Assembly (NCBI RefSeq): GCF_001187555.1
Contig: NZ_LFIJ01000002.1
Coordinates: 1,518,744 to 1,582,743, forward strand
Source of the DNA: Gilvimarinus polysaccharolyticus
GTDB lineage: Bacteria > Pseudomonadota > Gammaproteobacteria > Pseudomonadales > Cellvibrionaceae
DNA length: 64,000 bases
Direction of reading: 5' to 3'
In this document: piece after piece, positions 42,094 to 51,837 of the stretch
How the letters are laid out: the number at the start of each line of letters is the position of its first letter
Numbering within the stretch: the first letter of the stretch is position 1
Translations under genes and position numbers: made by a program
The notes under the pieces: model-generated
Told to the model about the DNA's origin: nothing
What the model saw: only the letters and a program-made list of their open reading frames with translations
Databases searched by the model: none

Positions 42094-43494
42094 TTACTTG
42101 CTGTCACCGGCTTTGCGCCGTGGTATGCCAAAGCGCTGGCGGCGTTCCCATAAGCATTTGCGGCTAACGCCGAGCTTTTTGGCCAGCTCGGTTTCGCTCA
42201 TAGTATCTTGGTGTTCAAGTACAAAGCGTTGAAAGTATTCTTCTAAAGATAGATCTTCGTGGGGATCTTGGTGGGCCGATCGGCTGCGTCCCAAGCTTGA
42301 GCCCGCCCGAAAGTAGGGGTTTTCTTCCTCTTCGTCCAAGCGCACTAGGTCGAGATCGATACCAAGCAGCTCATGACTGATTTCGCGCTCGTCCTCGCAT
42401 AAAATAACCGCCCGTTGCATGGCATTCTCGAGCTCGCGCACATTACCAGGCCAAGAGTAGGTGGTAATGGCCTGTATTGCCTCGGGTGAGAGTTTGAGCA
42501 GAGGCTTGTTAAATTGATGACTATATTTAACCAGCAGAGCCTCGGCCAGTAGCAGAACATCGCGGCCGCGCTCGTGCAGTGGTGGCAGCTCAATTTGTAT
42601 GACGTGGATCCGAAAGTATAAATCTTCGCGAAACTTGCCTTCTTGTGCTAACAAGCGCAGGTCGCGGTGCGTCGCGGCTACTAGCCGGACATCTACTTTA
42701 CGCGATTCAACCGATCCCAGCGGGCGCACCTCGCCTTCTTGCAATACGCGTAATAGCCGCGCTTGTGCCTCAAGTGGTAGCTCGCCTATCTCATCTAAAA
42801 ACAGTGTTCCGCCATCGGCGGCGGCCACTAGCCCCTCGCGGGTGCTGGCGGCGCCGGTAAAGGCGCCTTTTTCGTGACCAAATAGCTCTGACTCGATGAG
42901 CGTCTCGGGAATCGCGGCGCAGTTCACGGAGATCATTAATTCTTTGTGGCGTCGGCTTTGTTCGTGCAGCGAGCGGGCGACTAACTCTTTACCCGTGCCG
43001 GTTTCACCATGAATAAGCACGGTGGCATCGGTTGGCGCGACCTTAGCGATACGACTGTAAAGCTTTTTCATAACATCGCTGGTGCCGATCATACCGGTGA
43101 CTTTACTGCCGTCGGTGTTTGGGGTCTGATCGCGTTTGGCGGCGCTCGATTTGCCAATAACACGCTTAACGGCCATAACCATTTCATCGTGATCAAACGG
43201 TTTGGCGATGTAATCAACCGCGCCCATACGCATGGAGTCGACTGCAGAGCGCAAGCTGGCGTAGCTGGTCATGATCAGCACGGGAATATCGCCGGCGAGC
43301 TTGATTAAATCTGTGCCGGGTGCGCCGGGCAAGCGTAGGTCAGAGATAATCAGCTCAAAATCATTCAGCTGAAACTTGCTGGTGGCTTCGCGCACCGAGG
43401 GGGCTTCGCTCACCTCGTATTTATTGCGCTCTAATAACTTGCGCAGGGCGGTGCGAATAATTGCTTCGTCTTCAACAACCAGAATCTTAGTCAT
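42094..43494 (-). CDS. cbrB: Sigma-54-dependent response regulator CbrB
   Basis: 466 residues from the ATG at 43494 (MTKILVVEDEAIIRTALRKL). It has a receiver domain (phospho-Asp in LIISDLRLPG; Lys in YIAKPFD), an AAA+ sigma-54 activator domain with Walker A GETGTGKE, GHEKGAFTGA (sigma-54 contact loop) and GGTLFLDEIGELP, and a C-terminal Fis-type HTH (ETELAKKLGVSRKCLWERRQ). It pairs with CbrA upstream, and the gene order up to pcnB-folK-panB identifies it as CbrB, regulator of carbon/nitrogen balance. A putative target promoter lies just downstream. Confidence 0.93.
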   Translation of the reverse strand: MTKILVVEDEAIIRTALRKLLERNKYEVSEAPSVREATSKFQLNDFELIISDLRLPGAPGTDLIKLAGDIPVLIMTSYASLRSAVDSMRMGAVDYIAKPFDHDEMVMAVKRVIGKSSAAKRDQTPNTDGSKVTGMIGTSDVMKKLYSRIAKVAPTDATVLIHGETGTGKELVARSLHEQSRRHKELMISVNCAAIPETLIESELFGHEKGAFTGAASTREGLVAAADGGTLFLDEIGELPLEAQARLLRVLQEGEVRPLGSVESRKVDVRLVAATHRDLRLLAQEGKFREDLYFRIHVIQIELPPLHERGRDVLLLAEALLVKYSHQFNKPLLKLSPEAIQAITTYSWPGNVRELENAMQRAVILCEDEREISHELLGIDLDLVRLDEEEENPYFRAGSSLGRSRSAHQDPHEDLSLEEYFQRFVLEHQDTMSETELAKKLGVSRKCLWERRQRFGIPRRKAGDSK

Positions 43495-43501
43495 AGTTAC
43501 T

Positions 43502-46500
43502 TCAATCGGCCTTGTCGGTCGCGTCACCACGGATCATGTCGTCAATCGGCAACATGGACTCTAGGTGGCGCGGCAATTTAATAACCAGTTGAGCTCCGCG
43601 ATGGTTTGCGGTATCGACCGGGCTGATCACATCCAAAGTTCCGCCATGGTCATCGACAATACTGTAAACCATGGCCAAGCCAAGCCCAGTGCCTGAGCCT
43701 GGATCTTTGGTGGTAAAAAACGGTTCAAGGATTTGGTCAATATGCTCGGGCGAAATACCCTCGCCTTGGTCCGTAACGGTAATTGTGATGCTGTCGTCAT
43801 CACTATAGCTGTCTAGGATAACACGTCCGTCGGGCTCGCTGGCATCTCGGGCGTTAGATAGCAGGTTAATAAACACTTGGATCATCTGCTGAGTGTCGCC
43901 AGCGACAATAGCGTTGGCGGCGATTAGGTTATCGAAGTGCACCTGGGTTTTTTCTTTTTGCAGCGACAGCAGCGAGATAGCCTCGCTGGCACATTCGCGC
44001 AGGGTAACCGCCTCGAAGGCGCTTTTTTTGTTTTGACCACTGTGCGAGTAGCTGACCAACGATTGCACGATTTTACTGACGCGATCGGTTTGGCTCAATA
44101 TTTGATCGGCGGTTTCTAAGATCTCGGGGTTATCCGACTCGTAGCGCAAGTTTTGGCTTAGACAGGCGATACCGGTAATAGGGTTGCCTATCTCATGAGC
44201 GACCCCTGCGGCGAGGCGGCCGACTGAAGCCAGTCGCTCGGAGTGAATAAGCTCTTGTTCCAGCAGCTGTGTCTCGGTGACGTCTTCGAGCAAGATCACT
44301 TGGTCGTACTCGCGTTTGCGAAATGCTGTTGCCTGAGCGCGACGACCGGTGACCGGCCCTTCAATCGCCGCCTTGTGTAGGCTGATCCAATGCGGTCGGT
44401 TGTTAAGGGTAATCTCGTGGCGATAGAGGCGAGCGTCTTCTCCTTGGCTGAAGTTCACCAACAAATCGCACCAAGGTTGCGCTAAATCATCGAGGTGCGA
44501 GCCGATCACCACCTCGGAGGGGATCTGCGTTAAGTTCGCCATCGCCCGATTCCACATCAGAATCTCTTTGTCGCGCCCCAGCGAGCACACGGCCATGGGC
44601 AGTTCCTGCAAGGTTTTGCGGTGGTACAGGCGCAGGTTGTTTAGCTCCGCCGCCATCCCGGTCAAGTGGCTGCGGTATTGCGATAAGCGGTTTTCAATTA
44701 AGTGAATGTCGACGGTATCGCGCGCTTCGGCAAGCTTGTAGGGGAGGTGGTTGTCCATGATCTCACCGGCTACGTGTATGCCCATTAAGCCGGATAGGTT
44801 CGCTTCTAGCTGATCGCGCAAACGCCGCAGAGCATACGGGCGGCGCTCGGCAATATTCAGGTTGAGTTGTTTGAGGGCGATATCGACTTCGCGGCTGGCG
44901 GTCACTTTGCCTAATGGTTTTGCTAGACGTGTTTTAAATTCGTCGGCTGAGTGAACATCCAGTGCTTGGCGTACCGGGTGCGAAAGCTCATCGGCGGCGC
45001 ACAGCTCGGCACTGTAGGCTTCTTCTTCGGTTTGCTGAGTGAGCAGTGAGATGCCCACAAAGAACAAAGTGTTAATCCCCAGCGAGTACAAGGTGATGGC
45101 GCTCCAGTGCTCCATCCCTACGCTCAGCTCGCCATCGCCAAAAGGTACGGCAATGCTACTGATACTGGTAATCAAAGGAATTAACAGCCCGACGGCCCAA
45201 ACGATAGTGCCGGCACTCAGACCGATGATCATGCCCCGCCGATTACCCCGAGTCCAAAAGACAATGGCAAAAATACCGGGCAAAAATTGTAGCGTCTCGA
45301 TAAACGCCACCAAAGCTAAATGAAACAGGCTTTGGCGGTTGTCGAGCATCCAGTAAAACAGATAAGCCCCAATAAACAGGGCGGCGATCACAATGCGCCG
45401 CAACCAAACTAGCTGGCTGTAAATGTCTTGTCGTTGGCGCAAGCGTAAGAAGGGCAGAATCCAGTGGTTCATTACCATGGTCGACAGGGCAAGGGTGATC
45501 ACCACCATGGCGCCGGTCGAGGCAGACAAGCCGCCGACAAAGGCCAATATTGTCAGCGAGTGTGAACCGGCCAGAATAGGCACGCCAAGAGTAAAGTATT
45601 GCGCGGGTAAGGGCACCGATAGCTCAAAGCCTGCCCATAGTATCGGAAATATTGGCAGCGCTAAAAACAGTAAGAACAGCGGGAATGCCCAGGTAACTGT
45701 GCGGGTATTGCGTAAGATCGGGCTCTCGGCTACTCCCATATGAAAAATATGCGGCATGGTAACGGCGGTGGCGACAAACACCAGTAATAGGGTGTGGGCC
45801 GCGCCGTCGCGAATCGGCGAGTGCAGCAGCGCTAGGTTCTCGGGGTTGCGTTCAAGCCATTCGTCTAAGCCGTCAAAACCATCAAATACACCGTATACGG
45901 CCAGTAGGCCAATAGCGCATAGCGCAAATACTTTTAGCAGCGACTCAAATGCCATAGCGGTGATTAGGCCGCGATGACGCTCGCGATTAGAGCCAAATAA
46001 AACCGTAAATAATGCCAACATGCCGCAATAGGCAAGTGCCATCACATCTTTAAAGGTTAGCCCGGTCCCGACAATGGGCAGTGCCGGGTCGCGGCTGACG
46101 GTCATAATGTGCATGGTGTCGGCAATGGCCTGAATTTGCAGTGCCATCAGCGGCAAAATACCCAAGAGCATGCAGAGCGTAGTCAGCGCGCCAATACCGT
46201 GGCTGTGGTAACGAAACACCAGTAGATCGGCCAGCGAGTGTACTTGGTGGCGACGGGCCAGCTCAGTAATAGGCTCAAGCACGACGGGGGCAAACAAAAA
46301 CAGTGCCCCAGTGCCTAGGTAATAGGCCAGCGCGCCATAACCAAACTGAAAGGCGAGATCGATCACGCCATAAAATGCCCAGGCACTGGCAAAGATCCCG
46401 AGTGATAAAAGGTAGGTGAGGGGGTGCTCGGTGATAGCGCGAGGCAGCCAATCGCGCTCGGTTACGGTCGCGATACCAAAAATTAGCAATATATAGGCAA

Positions 46501-46537
46501 GCCCTATCAGGGCGACTTGGATAGGTTCAAATATCAT
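43502..46537 (-). CDS. cbrA: Sensor kinase CbrA with SSS-type transporter domain
   Basis: 1011 residues from the ATG at 46537 (MIFEPIQVALIGLAYILL); the frame extends upstream without homology. Residues 1-490 hold about 12-13 membrane helices of the sodium/solute symporter (SLC5) type. A PAS-like region (about 640-740) precedes the HisKA domain with GVAHEIGNPITGIACL (phospho-His) and the HATPase domain with DQGEGISPEHI and GSGTGLGLAMVYSIVDDHGG. This is CbrA architecture; in Pseudomonas the transporter part can carry histidine. It overlaps cbrX by 4 bp (ATGA) and precedes cbrB by 7 bp. Confidence 0.93.
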   Translation of the reverse strand: MIFEPIQVALIGLAYILLIFGIATVTERDWLPRAITEHPLTYLLSLGIFASAWAFYGVIDLAFQFGYGALAYYLGTGALFLFAPVVLEPITELARRHQVHSLADLLVFRYHSHGIGALTTLCMLLGILPLMALQIQAIADTMHIMTVSRDPALPIVGTGLTFKDVMALAYCGMLALFTVLFGSNRERHRGLITAMAFESLLKVFALCAIGLLAVYGVFDGFDGLDEWLERNPENLALLHSPIRDGAAHTLLLVFVATAVTMPHIFHMGVAESPILRNTRTVTWAFPLFLLFLALPIFPILWAGFELSVPLPAQYFTLGVPILAGSHSLTILAFVGGLSASTGAMVVITLALSTMVMNHWILPFLRLRQRQDIYSQLVWLRRIVIAALFIGAYLFYWMLDNRQSLFHLALVAFIETLQFLPGIFAIVFWTRGNRRGMIIGLSAGTIVWAVGLLIPLITSISSIAVPFGDGELSVGMEHWSAITLYSLGINTLFFVGISLLTQQTEEEAYSAELCAADELSHPVRQALDVHSADEFKTRLAKPLGKVTASREVDIALKQLNLNIAERRPYALRRLRDQLEANLSGLMGIHVAGEIMDNHLPYKLAEARDTVDIHLIENRLSQYRSHLTGMAAELNNLRLYHRKTLQELPMAVCSLGRDKEILMWNRAMANLTQIPSEVVIGSHLDDLAQPWCDLLVNFSQGEDARLYRHEITLNNRPHWISLHKAAIEGPVTGRRAQATAFRKREYDQVILLEDVTETQLLEQELIHSERLASVGRLAAGVAHEIGNPITGIACLSQNLRYESDNPEILETADQILSQTDRVSKIVQSLVSYSHSGQNKKSAFEAVTLRECASEAISLLSLQKEKTQVHFDNLIAANAIVAGDTQQMIQVFINLLSNARDASEPDGRVILDSYSDDDSITITVTDQGEGISPEHIDQILEPFFTTKDPGSGTGLGLAMVYSIVDDHGGTLDVISPVDTANHRGAQLVIKLPRHLESMLPIDDMIRGDATDKAD

Positions 46538-46704
46538 GAGGGTTTCTTGCGCGCCTGAATAATATAAGCGACCGCGATCACCAGTATCCACATGATGTAC
46601 GGGCGATACCACGCACCCTCTGGATTCACGATCCAAGTGAATAAGGTGGGCGAAAATACGTAGGTAATCAGCAGCAGCAAAATCACCAAGCGCTGGTTAT
46701 TCAT
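46534..46704 (-). CDS. cbrX: Small membrane protein CbrX
   Basis: 56 residues from the ATG at 46704. Two hydrophobic segments (LVILLLLITYVFSPTLFTWI and YIMWILVIAVAYIIQA) with a short polar turn containing NPEGAWYRPY. Pseudomonas encodes a small membrane protein, CbrX, at this position overlapping cbrA, and the layout here is the same (ATGA overlap). Its role is unclear; translational coupling to cbrA is reported for Pseudomonas. Confidence 0.75.
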   Translation of the reverse strand: MNNQRLVILLLLITYVFSPTLFTWIVNPEGAWYRPYIMWILVIAVAYIIQARKKPS

Positions 46705-46723
46705 AGGGCTCCATAAAGGGTGC

Positions 46724-47620
46724 TTATAGTTGCTGGGCGGCAATACCCGTTAACGCTGATCGCTGCCAGTGGCGTGTACCCCAACTAAGTATTGTCGCTG
46801 GAGATTCACGGCTTAGTGCCTCGGGGGGATTTTGCCTTAGAAAGGCCAGTGCCTGCCAGAGGTTTTCACGAATTAGGTGTTTATCGAGTGCCGCGGCATG
46901 ATTTTGCTTGCTTAATTTACGGCCATCGTCGCCTAACACCACTGGCACATGGCCGTATATGGGAGGCGTTACGTCGCGCAATTGGAAAAAACGTATCTGG
47001 CGGGCGGTAACCGGCAGTAAATCGGCGCCACGGATAACGTGAGTAATACCTTGAGCAATGTCATCAAGTACTACGGCTAGCTGGTAGGCAAATAAACCGT
47101 CTTTGCGCATCACTACGGCATCGCCAACATCTTGAGCTAGGTTTTGTATCTGCGGCCCCTGCAGTAAATCATTGAACTCGATGGTGTCGCTAAGTGAGGC
47201 GAACGGTGTCGGCAGTTGATACAGCTTAAGGCGCAGTGCAAGCGGTGTGTCTGGGTTGGGTGTGTGGCTGCGACAGTGACCGTTATAAACTCCGCCGCTG
47301 TTGCTAATGTCGCGGCGGGTGCAGTCACAGGGGTAAACTAGGTTTGTTTGTTGCAGCTGGATTAATGCGCTGCGGTAAGCTGTTGTGCGTGTGCTTTGCC
47401 ACAATACCTCGCCATCCCACTCTAGGCCGTGCTGTTCTAAGGTCTTTAAAATATCATCGGCGGCGCCCGGCATTTCGCGGGGTGGGTCGATGTCGTCCAT
47501 GCGTACTAACCAGCGACCATTGTGGTGGCGAGCATCTAGATAGCTTGCGACGGCGCTAACCAGCGAGCCAAAATGCAGTGGTCCAGAAGGTGATGGGGCG
47601 AAACGACCAATATACGTCAT
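46724..47620 (-). CDS. gluQ: Glutamyl-Q tRNA(Asp) synthetase GluQ
   Basis: 298-residue truncated GluRS paralogue that glutamylates queuosine of tRNA-Asp. It has GRFAPSPSGPLHFGSLVSAV (HIGH-type motif), the CDCTRRD zinc-side cysteines, and GRKLSKQNHA (KMSKS-like). It lacks the anticodon-binding domain, as expected. It lies between dksA and cbrX, the order seen in Pseudomonas. queF (queuosine synthesis) is also in this window. Confidence 0.95.
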   Translation of the reverse strand: MTYIGRFAPSPSGPLHFGSLVSAVASYLDARHHNGRWLVRMDDIDPPREMPGAADDILKTLEQHGLEWDGEVLWQSTRTTAYRSALIQLQQTNLVYPCDCTRRDISNSGGVYNGHCRSHTPNPDTPLALRLKLYQLPTPFASLSDTIEFNDLLQGPQIQNLAQDVGDAVVMRKDGLFAYQLAVVLDDIAQGITHVIRGADLLPVTARQIRFFQLRDVTPPIYGHVPVVLGDDGRKLSKQNHAAALDKHLIRENLWQALAFLRQNPPEALSRESPATILSWGTRHWQRSALTGIAAQQL

Positions 47621-47661
47621 GGGGTGTGGCAGAGCCGGCGTTGGTGCGGCATAGGATAAGC

Positions 47662-47683
47662 CGACCCCACCGAGGTGGGGTCG
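47662..47683. terminator. Hairpin between dksA and gluQ
   Basis: CGACCCCAC (47662-47670) pairs with GTGGGGTCG (47675-47683), loop CGAG. No U-rich tail follows on either strand, so it may be an attenuating or processing hairpin rather than a full terminator. Confidence 0.45.
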
Positions 47684-47693
47684 CTGTTGACGG

Positions 47694-48137
47694 TTAGCCG
47701 CCTATTTGTTTTTCTTTGATTTCGTCGAGAGTTTTGCAATCGACGCACAAAGTCGCGGTGGGGCGAGCCTCGAGACGACGAATACCAATCTCTACGCCGC
47801 AGGCATCACAAAAACCGTAGTCGGCGCTCTCGATCAGCTCAAGCGTGCTATCGATTTTTTTGATCAGCTTGCGCTCGCGATCTCGCGTGCGTAGTTCAAG
47901 ACTAAACTCCTCCTCTTGGCTGGCGCGATCTGCTGGGTCAGGGAAGTTGGCGGCCTCATCTTTCATGTGGCTCATAGTGCGATCAACTTCTTCCATAAGT
48001 TCCCGGCGCCATGCTAGAAGCAAACTTTGAAAGTGCTCCAGTTGCTGGGGGTTCATGTATTCTTCGCCCTTCTTTTCTTTGTAAGGCGAAATAGTGCGCA
48101 GCGTGTAGCTGTCGGCTTTAGCTGAATTATTGGGCAT
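47694..48137 (-). CDS. dksA: RNA polymerase-binding factor DksA
   Basis: 147 residues. A coiled-coil region carries the acidic tip motif DPADRA (about 75-80), inserted in the polymerase secondary channel; the zinc finger is CDACG and CVDC (about 113-137). DksA works with ppGpp in the stringent response, which fits the GC discriminators of the tRNA promoters in this window. Its leader holds an 8-bp hairpin (CTGATTCG/CGAATCAG, 48165-48195). Confidence 0.97.
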   Translation of the reverse strand: MPNNSAKADSYTLRTISPYKEKKGEEYMNPQQLEHFQSLLLAWRRELMEEVDRTMSHMKDEAANFPDPADRASQEEEFSLELRTRDRERKLIKKIDSTLELIESADYGFCDACGVEIGIRRLEARPTATLCVDCKTLDEIKEKQIGG

Positions 48138-48408
48138 AGTGCAACGCCTCTGTGTCTCCTGGGGCTGATTCGTCGCTTTTTTTACGTCGAATCAGTGTCA
48201 AGGTTACGGGGTCAATGGTTCGACTCCGCCGGTCTGCGCTTCGCTCATGCTGGTAAATTCTATCCACCATGACGGAAGGCCTGCGAAGCTACCAGATTAC
48301 CAAAAACTGTACCAGTAATTTTTGCTTAATTGTTAAATTATTGCTTTGTTGGAGCCGTTTTGAGTCCATGCTCGCCTATAATGGCACTTTTTAGGGGCTT
48401 AGGTAGTT

Positions 48409-49125
48409 ATGAAAGACAAACAAAGTTGGCAGCGCGGTCAGCTGTTGCGGCGCTACAAACGTTTTCTTGCGGATGTTGAATTGTCTGATGGCTCGAGCTT
48501 GACGATCCACTGTCCCAATACCGGTTCTATGCGCGAGTGCTTGGCGCCGGGCTCGCCCTGCTGGTTTTCACACAGCGATAGCAAAACCCGTAAATACCCT
48601 AACACTTGGGAGGTTGCGACCACCCCAACCGGTGACTTGGCGGGTATTAATACCGGGCGCGCCAATGCGTTGGTGCGCGAGGCGATCGAGGCGGGCGTCA
48701 TTGCTGAACTTGATGGTTATGAAACGATTAAAGCCGAGGTTAAATACGGCACAGAAAACTCTCGCATTGATTTTCTGTTAACGGGTGGTGGGGCAGATTG
48801 TTACGTCGAAGTAAAGAACGTCACCTTAATGGAGGGCCAAGGCCAAGGCTATTTTCCCGATGCGGTAAGTACTCGGGGCAGTAAACACTTGCGTGAGTTA
48901 GCGGCGATGGTTGAGTCTGGGGCGCGGGCGGTGCTGGTGTTTTGTGTGCAGCACTCGGGCATAGAGCGAGTTGCCGCCGCCGAGCATATCGATCCGGCTT
49001 ATAGCCAAGCGTTTTACAATGCCATTGCCCGCGGCGTCGAGGTGTTGGCCTATCGCGCCGAGATTGATCCTGCCAACAGCCATATCGTTTTAACCCGGCC
49101 GGTTGAGGTGCAACTTACCCCTTAG
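48409..49125 (+). CDS. sfsA: Sugar fermentation stimulation protein homologue SfsA
   Basis: 238-residue SfsA family protein: [50 protein letters not shown] and [16 protein letters not shown], the last two resembling a nuclease-type D/E-x-K core. SfsA is a nucleic-acid-binding protein of unsettled role. It is divergent from dksA, as in enterobacteria where the two are also neighbours. Confidence 0.93.
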   Translation: MKDKQSWQRGQLLRRYKRFLADVELSDGSSLTIHCPNTGSMRECLAPGSPCWFSHSDSKTRKYPNTWEVATTPTGDLAGINTGRANALVREAIEAGVIAELDGYETIKAEVKYGTENSRIDFLLTGGGADCYVEVKNVTLMEGQGQGYFPDAVSTRGSKHLRELAAMVESGARAVLVFCVQHSGIERVAAAEHIDPAYSQAFYNAIARGVEVLAYRAEIDPANSHIVLTRPVEVQLTP

Positions 49126-49469
49126 AAGGGCTCGTCCAGTATTGCGTACAAGGCGCCGTTGCTAATGGTGTGGTTAATTGGCAACAGTGATTGACCGCTG
49201 CAAGGGCCGGCGATGCAGTGGCCGGTATCGATGGTAAACAGAGCGCCGTGGTTGGCGCACTGGATTAAACTGTTATCGGCAGTTAAAAACTCATGTTCGA
49301 CCCACTCAAGTGGGATCTGGACATGGGGGCAAAGGTTGCGGTAGACAAATATTTGTTCGCCACGGCGCACCGCAAACACGCTCATGTCAGCCGTTGTTAG
49401 GGTAAAACCACGACTGCTGTTGTCGGCCAACTCAGTCAGTTGGCATAAATAGTGTTGCTGAGCGCTCAC
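49122..49469 (-). CDS. Rieske [2Fe-2S] domain protein
   Basis: 115 residues. The cluster ligands are in [12 protein letters not shown] (C-P-H) and QCANHGALF (C-x2-H), the spacing of a NirD/BphF-type soluble Rieske ferredoxin. There is no signal peptide or fused oxygenase. GTG start 4 bp after the protease stop, so it is in one transcript with the protease and htpX. Redox partner unknown. Confidence 0.85.
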   Translation of the reverse strand: MSAQQHYLCQLTELADNSSRGFTLTTADMSVFAVRRGEQIFVYRNLCPHVQIPLEWVEHEFLTADNSLIQCANHGALFTIDTGHCIAGPCSGQSLLPINHTISNGALYAILDEPF

Positions 49470-49473
49470 AGGG

Positions 49474-50553
49474 TTACAGTTCCGGTTGGCTTAAAGTGAC
49501 GCGGGTTTGGCGCAGTTTACCATTGCGTACATAGTGTACCTCTAGTGTGTCGCCAGGCTTGTGGCTTTCTATCACGGCTAAAAATTCATCGACATTGCGG
49601 GTGGGTGCGTCGTCTAGGGCGATAATAATATCCCCCAGCTCGATGGTGCCCCAAGCGCCACGCTTGGCCCCCTCAAGGCCAGAGTTGGCCGCAGGCTTGC
49701 CTCGCGGCGCGTGTAAAATCGCGACGCCTTCTACTCCCGCGCGCCGAGCCCAGCGCTCGGGCGCAAACTCAATGCCAAATTCTGGCCGGACTAAACGGCC
49801 AAACTCGATCAGTTGCGGCACTATTTGTTTGACGATATTGACCGGAATGGCAAAGCCGATACCGGCGCTGGCGCCGCTGGGGCTAAAAATCATGGTGTTA
49901 ACGCCGATCAGCTCGCCGGTGGAGTTAAGCAGCGGGCCGCCTGAATTGCCGGGGTTAATGGCCGCATCAGTTTGAATTACATTGTGGATTTTACGTCGGT
50001 TGGGCGCTTCTATCTCTCGGCCTAGAGCGCTTACCACGCCAGTGGTGAGGGTGGCGTCTAAGCCAAATGGGTTGCCAATCGCCAATACTTTGCGTCCCAC
50101 TGATAACTGGTTTGAGTCGCCTAGGGGTAACGCGTGCAGTTTATCTTTGGGGGCTTCTATTTTAAGTACCGCTAGGTCCTTATCGGGGGCCAGCCCGGCG
50201 ACGGTTGCGGGCCAGCGAGTTTGATCGGGCAGGGTGATCGAGAGCTGTTGTGCGCCCTCGACAACGTGGTAGTTGGTGACGACATAACCGGCTTCGCTCC
50301 AGACAAAACCCGTGCCGGCTCCTTGCGGAATAGAGTGTAAATCTAACGAGCGTCGATCGCGCACCACTTGGTAGCGGTTGACGTAAACCACGCTGGGGCT
50401 GGCAAACTCAAACACCTCGATAGTATTGCGCTCGTCATCGGTGGCAAAAGCGGGCGTTGGGTTACTGCTTGCCACTGGCGGCTCGGCGCCGCACGAGGCC
50501 GCGCCGAGCAATCCGAGCAGTAAAATAACTGTTTTAAGATGACCGTTACCCAT
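49474..50553 (-). CDS. DegS/AlgW-like HtrA serine protease
   Basis: 359-residue S1C protease with one PDZ domain. An N-terminal hydrophobic signal ends at ASCGAEPP, possibly a lipobox. The catalytic triad is visible as TNYHVVEG (His), DKDLAVLKI (Asp) and [10 protein letters not shown] (Ser); the PDZ domain spans about 265-350 ([19 protein letters not shown]). A single PDZ and N-terminal anchor resemble DegS/AlgW, which cleave the anti-sigma factor of sigma-E/AlgU. A DegS-type site protease is inferred; no rseA/mucA is near. Confidence 0.85.
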   Translation of the reverse strand: MGNGHLKTVILLLGLLGAASCGAEPPVASSNPTPAFATDDERNTIEVFEFASPSVVYVNRYQVVRDRRSLDLHSIPQGAGTGFVWSEAGYVVTNYHVVEGAQQLSITLPDQTRWPATVAGLAPDKDLAVLKIEAPKDKLHALPLGDSNQLSVGRKVLAIGNPFGLDATLTTGVVSALGREIEAPNRRKIHNVIQTDAAINPGNSGGPLLNSTGELIGVNTMIFSPSGASAGIGFAIPVNIVKQIVPQLIEFGRLVRPEFGIEFAPERWARRAGVEGVAILHAPRGKPAANSGLEGAKRGAWGTIELGDIIIALDDAPTRNVDEFLAVIESHKPGDTLEVHYVRNGKLRQTRVTLSQPEL

Positions 50554-51436
50554 GATTTTTTAGAGCGGCGATGCGTTCCTCTAAGGGGGGATGGCTGGCA
50601 AATAATTTGCTGGCGGTTTTGCTCCAGCCGCCAGAAATGCCAAAAGCCTGCATGGTCTTGGGCATGGGCGATGGCGCACCGGCTTGGGTCTCGGCTTGTA
50701 AGCGTTGCAGCGCGCGGATCATTCCGTCGCGGCTGGCTAGGGTGGCACCGGCGTGGTCGGCGCGGTACTCACGATAGCGTGAAAATGCCATCACGATCAT
50801 CGAGGCGAGAAACGCCAATAGCATTTCGGCAATAAAAGTGACGATATAGTAACCAATCCCCACACCGCGCTCGGTTTTAAAAACGACTTTATCGACGGTG
50901 TGGCCGATGATGCGGGCAAAAAACATCACAAAGGTATTCACCACGCCCTGAATTAGCGTAAGGGTGACCATATCGCCATTGGCAACGTGCCCAATCTCGT
51001 GTGCTAGCACGGCACGAATTTCCTCGCGGTCAAAGCGTTGCAGCATCCCGGAGCTTACCGCCACTAAGGATTTATTGCGGTTCCAACCGGTGGCAAAGGC
51101 GTTGGCTTGATTGGCCGGAAATACCCCAACCTCGGGCATGCCAATACCGGCTCGTTGGGCAAGCTCGGCAACGGTAGTCACGAGCCATTGTTCTTCGGCG
51201 TTGCGCGGTTGAGTTATCAGTTGGGTGCCAGTACTGCGTTTGGCCATAAATTTAGATAAAAACAACGAGATAAACGACCCGGCAAAACCAAACACCGCAC
51301 AAAAGATCAGCAGGTTGGTTAAGTCCAGCCCCGTGCCCGATTCGTTAAGAATCCGATCGACACCCAGCAAATTAAGGGTAACGCTGGCGAGGGCTAAAAC
51401 ACCTAAGTTAGTAAGAATAAATAAACCAATGCGCAT
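50546..51436 (-). CDS. htpX: Membrane metalloprotease HtpX
   Basis: 296 residues from the ATG at 51436 ([19 protein letters not shown]) with GGAG upstream; the frame extends to 51505 without homology. The zinc motif is [14 protein letters not shown] and the downstream Glu is in [10 protein letters not shown]. Four membrane segments are visible. HtpX degrades damaged inner-membrane proteins. It overlaps the DegS-like gene by 8 bp, so two envelope-quality proteases are coupled. Confidence 0.96.
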   Translation of the reverse strand: MRIGLFILTNLGVLALASVTLNLLGVDRILNESGTGLDLTNLLIFCAVFGFAGSFISLFLSKFMAKRSTGTQLITQPRNAEEQWLVTTVAELAQRAGIGMPEVGVFPANQANAFATGWNRNKSLVAVSSGMLQRFDREEIRAVLAHEIGHVANGDMVTLTLIQGVVNTFVMFFARIIGHTVDKVVFKTERGVGIGYYIVTFIAEMLLAFLASMIVMAFSRYREYRADHAGATLASRDGMIRALQRLQAETQAGAPSPMPKTMQAFGISGGWSKTASKLFASHPPLEERIAALKNHG

Positions 51437-51514
51437 CACGGCGGAGTCTCCTAGTAAACCGTAGCTGTTGAAGCACAATATGTGTGTTAGCAAAGCGGAT
51501 TTCAATAGGGCAGA

Positions 51515-51542
51515 TATAAAAATGGCCGCCCAAGGGGCGGCC
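51515..51542 (-). terminator. Intrinsic terminator of the Fur-controlled RNA
   Basis: On the - strand GGCCGCCC pairs with GGGCGGCC (8 bp, loop CTT; genome 51524-51542), followed by ATTTTTAT. Confidence 0.88.
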
Positions 51543-51669
51543 TAAGCAACCGTGATTAGCCAAGAGCACCTAAGTGCTCAAGCGATCCAGAAGGATCAGA
51601 GGAGAAACCAGTCAATTGACTTGCAGGAGAACTGACTGATCACCGAAAGGTAATGGGCTACCAATCGAT
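51516..51669 (-). ncRNA. Candidate iron-repressed sRNA (RyhB/PrrF analogue)
   Basis: The 154-nt interval from the predicted start (about 51669) to the terminator contains no open frame of note but folds into four consecutive hairpins: CAGTCA/TGACTG (51609-51638), GATCC/GGATC (51584-51597), GAGCAC/GTGCTC (51564-51579) and the terminator. Two CUCCU stretches (51623-51632 in the loop, 51597-51607 unpaired) could pair with Shine-Dalgarno sequences, as iron-sparing sRNAs do. The promoter overlaps a Fur palindrome. Known RyhB and PrrF sequences are not obviously similar, so analogy is functional, not sequence-based. Confidence 0.72.
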
Positions 51670-51671
51670 AA

Positions 51672-51690
51672 GTTAATGATAATCATTAAC
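51672..51690. promoter_or_regulatory. Fur box
   Basis: GTTAATGATAATCATTAAC is a perfect 19-bp palindrome matching the consensus GATAATGATAATCATTATC at 17 of 19 positions. It covers the -10 region of the promoter at 51676-51704. Confidence 0.88.
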
Positions 51691-51704
51691 AATTGGGGTG
51701 TCAA
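51676..51704 (-). promoter_or_regulatory. Promoter of the Fur-controlled RNA
   Basis: On the - strand the -35 is a perfect TTGACA (51699-51704) and the -10 is TATCAT (51676-51681), spacer 17 bp. It reads away from the cNMP-binding gene toward the terminator at 51515-51542. Confidence 0.85.
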
Positions 51705-51837
51705 TAAGATAGATAAAATAAAGTGGCTAAATAAGCGAATGGAGTTGTAGAAGATTTTGCGATAGGCGTGAATATAGTGTGTACGGGGGCGGCCGCCGAC
51801 TTAACGCTGCTGGCCCGCAGGCCAGCTTGGCTTGGGC

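Noticed and set aside
48165..48195. dksA leader hairpin as a riboswitch or attenuator
   Set aside because: Only an 8-bp stem with a T-rich loop; no alternative pairing or terminator is visible, so it is only mentioned in the dksA entry.
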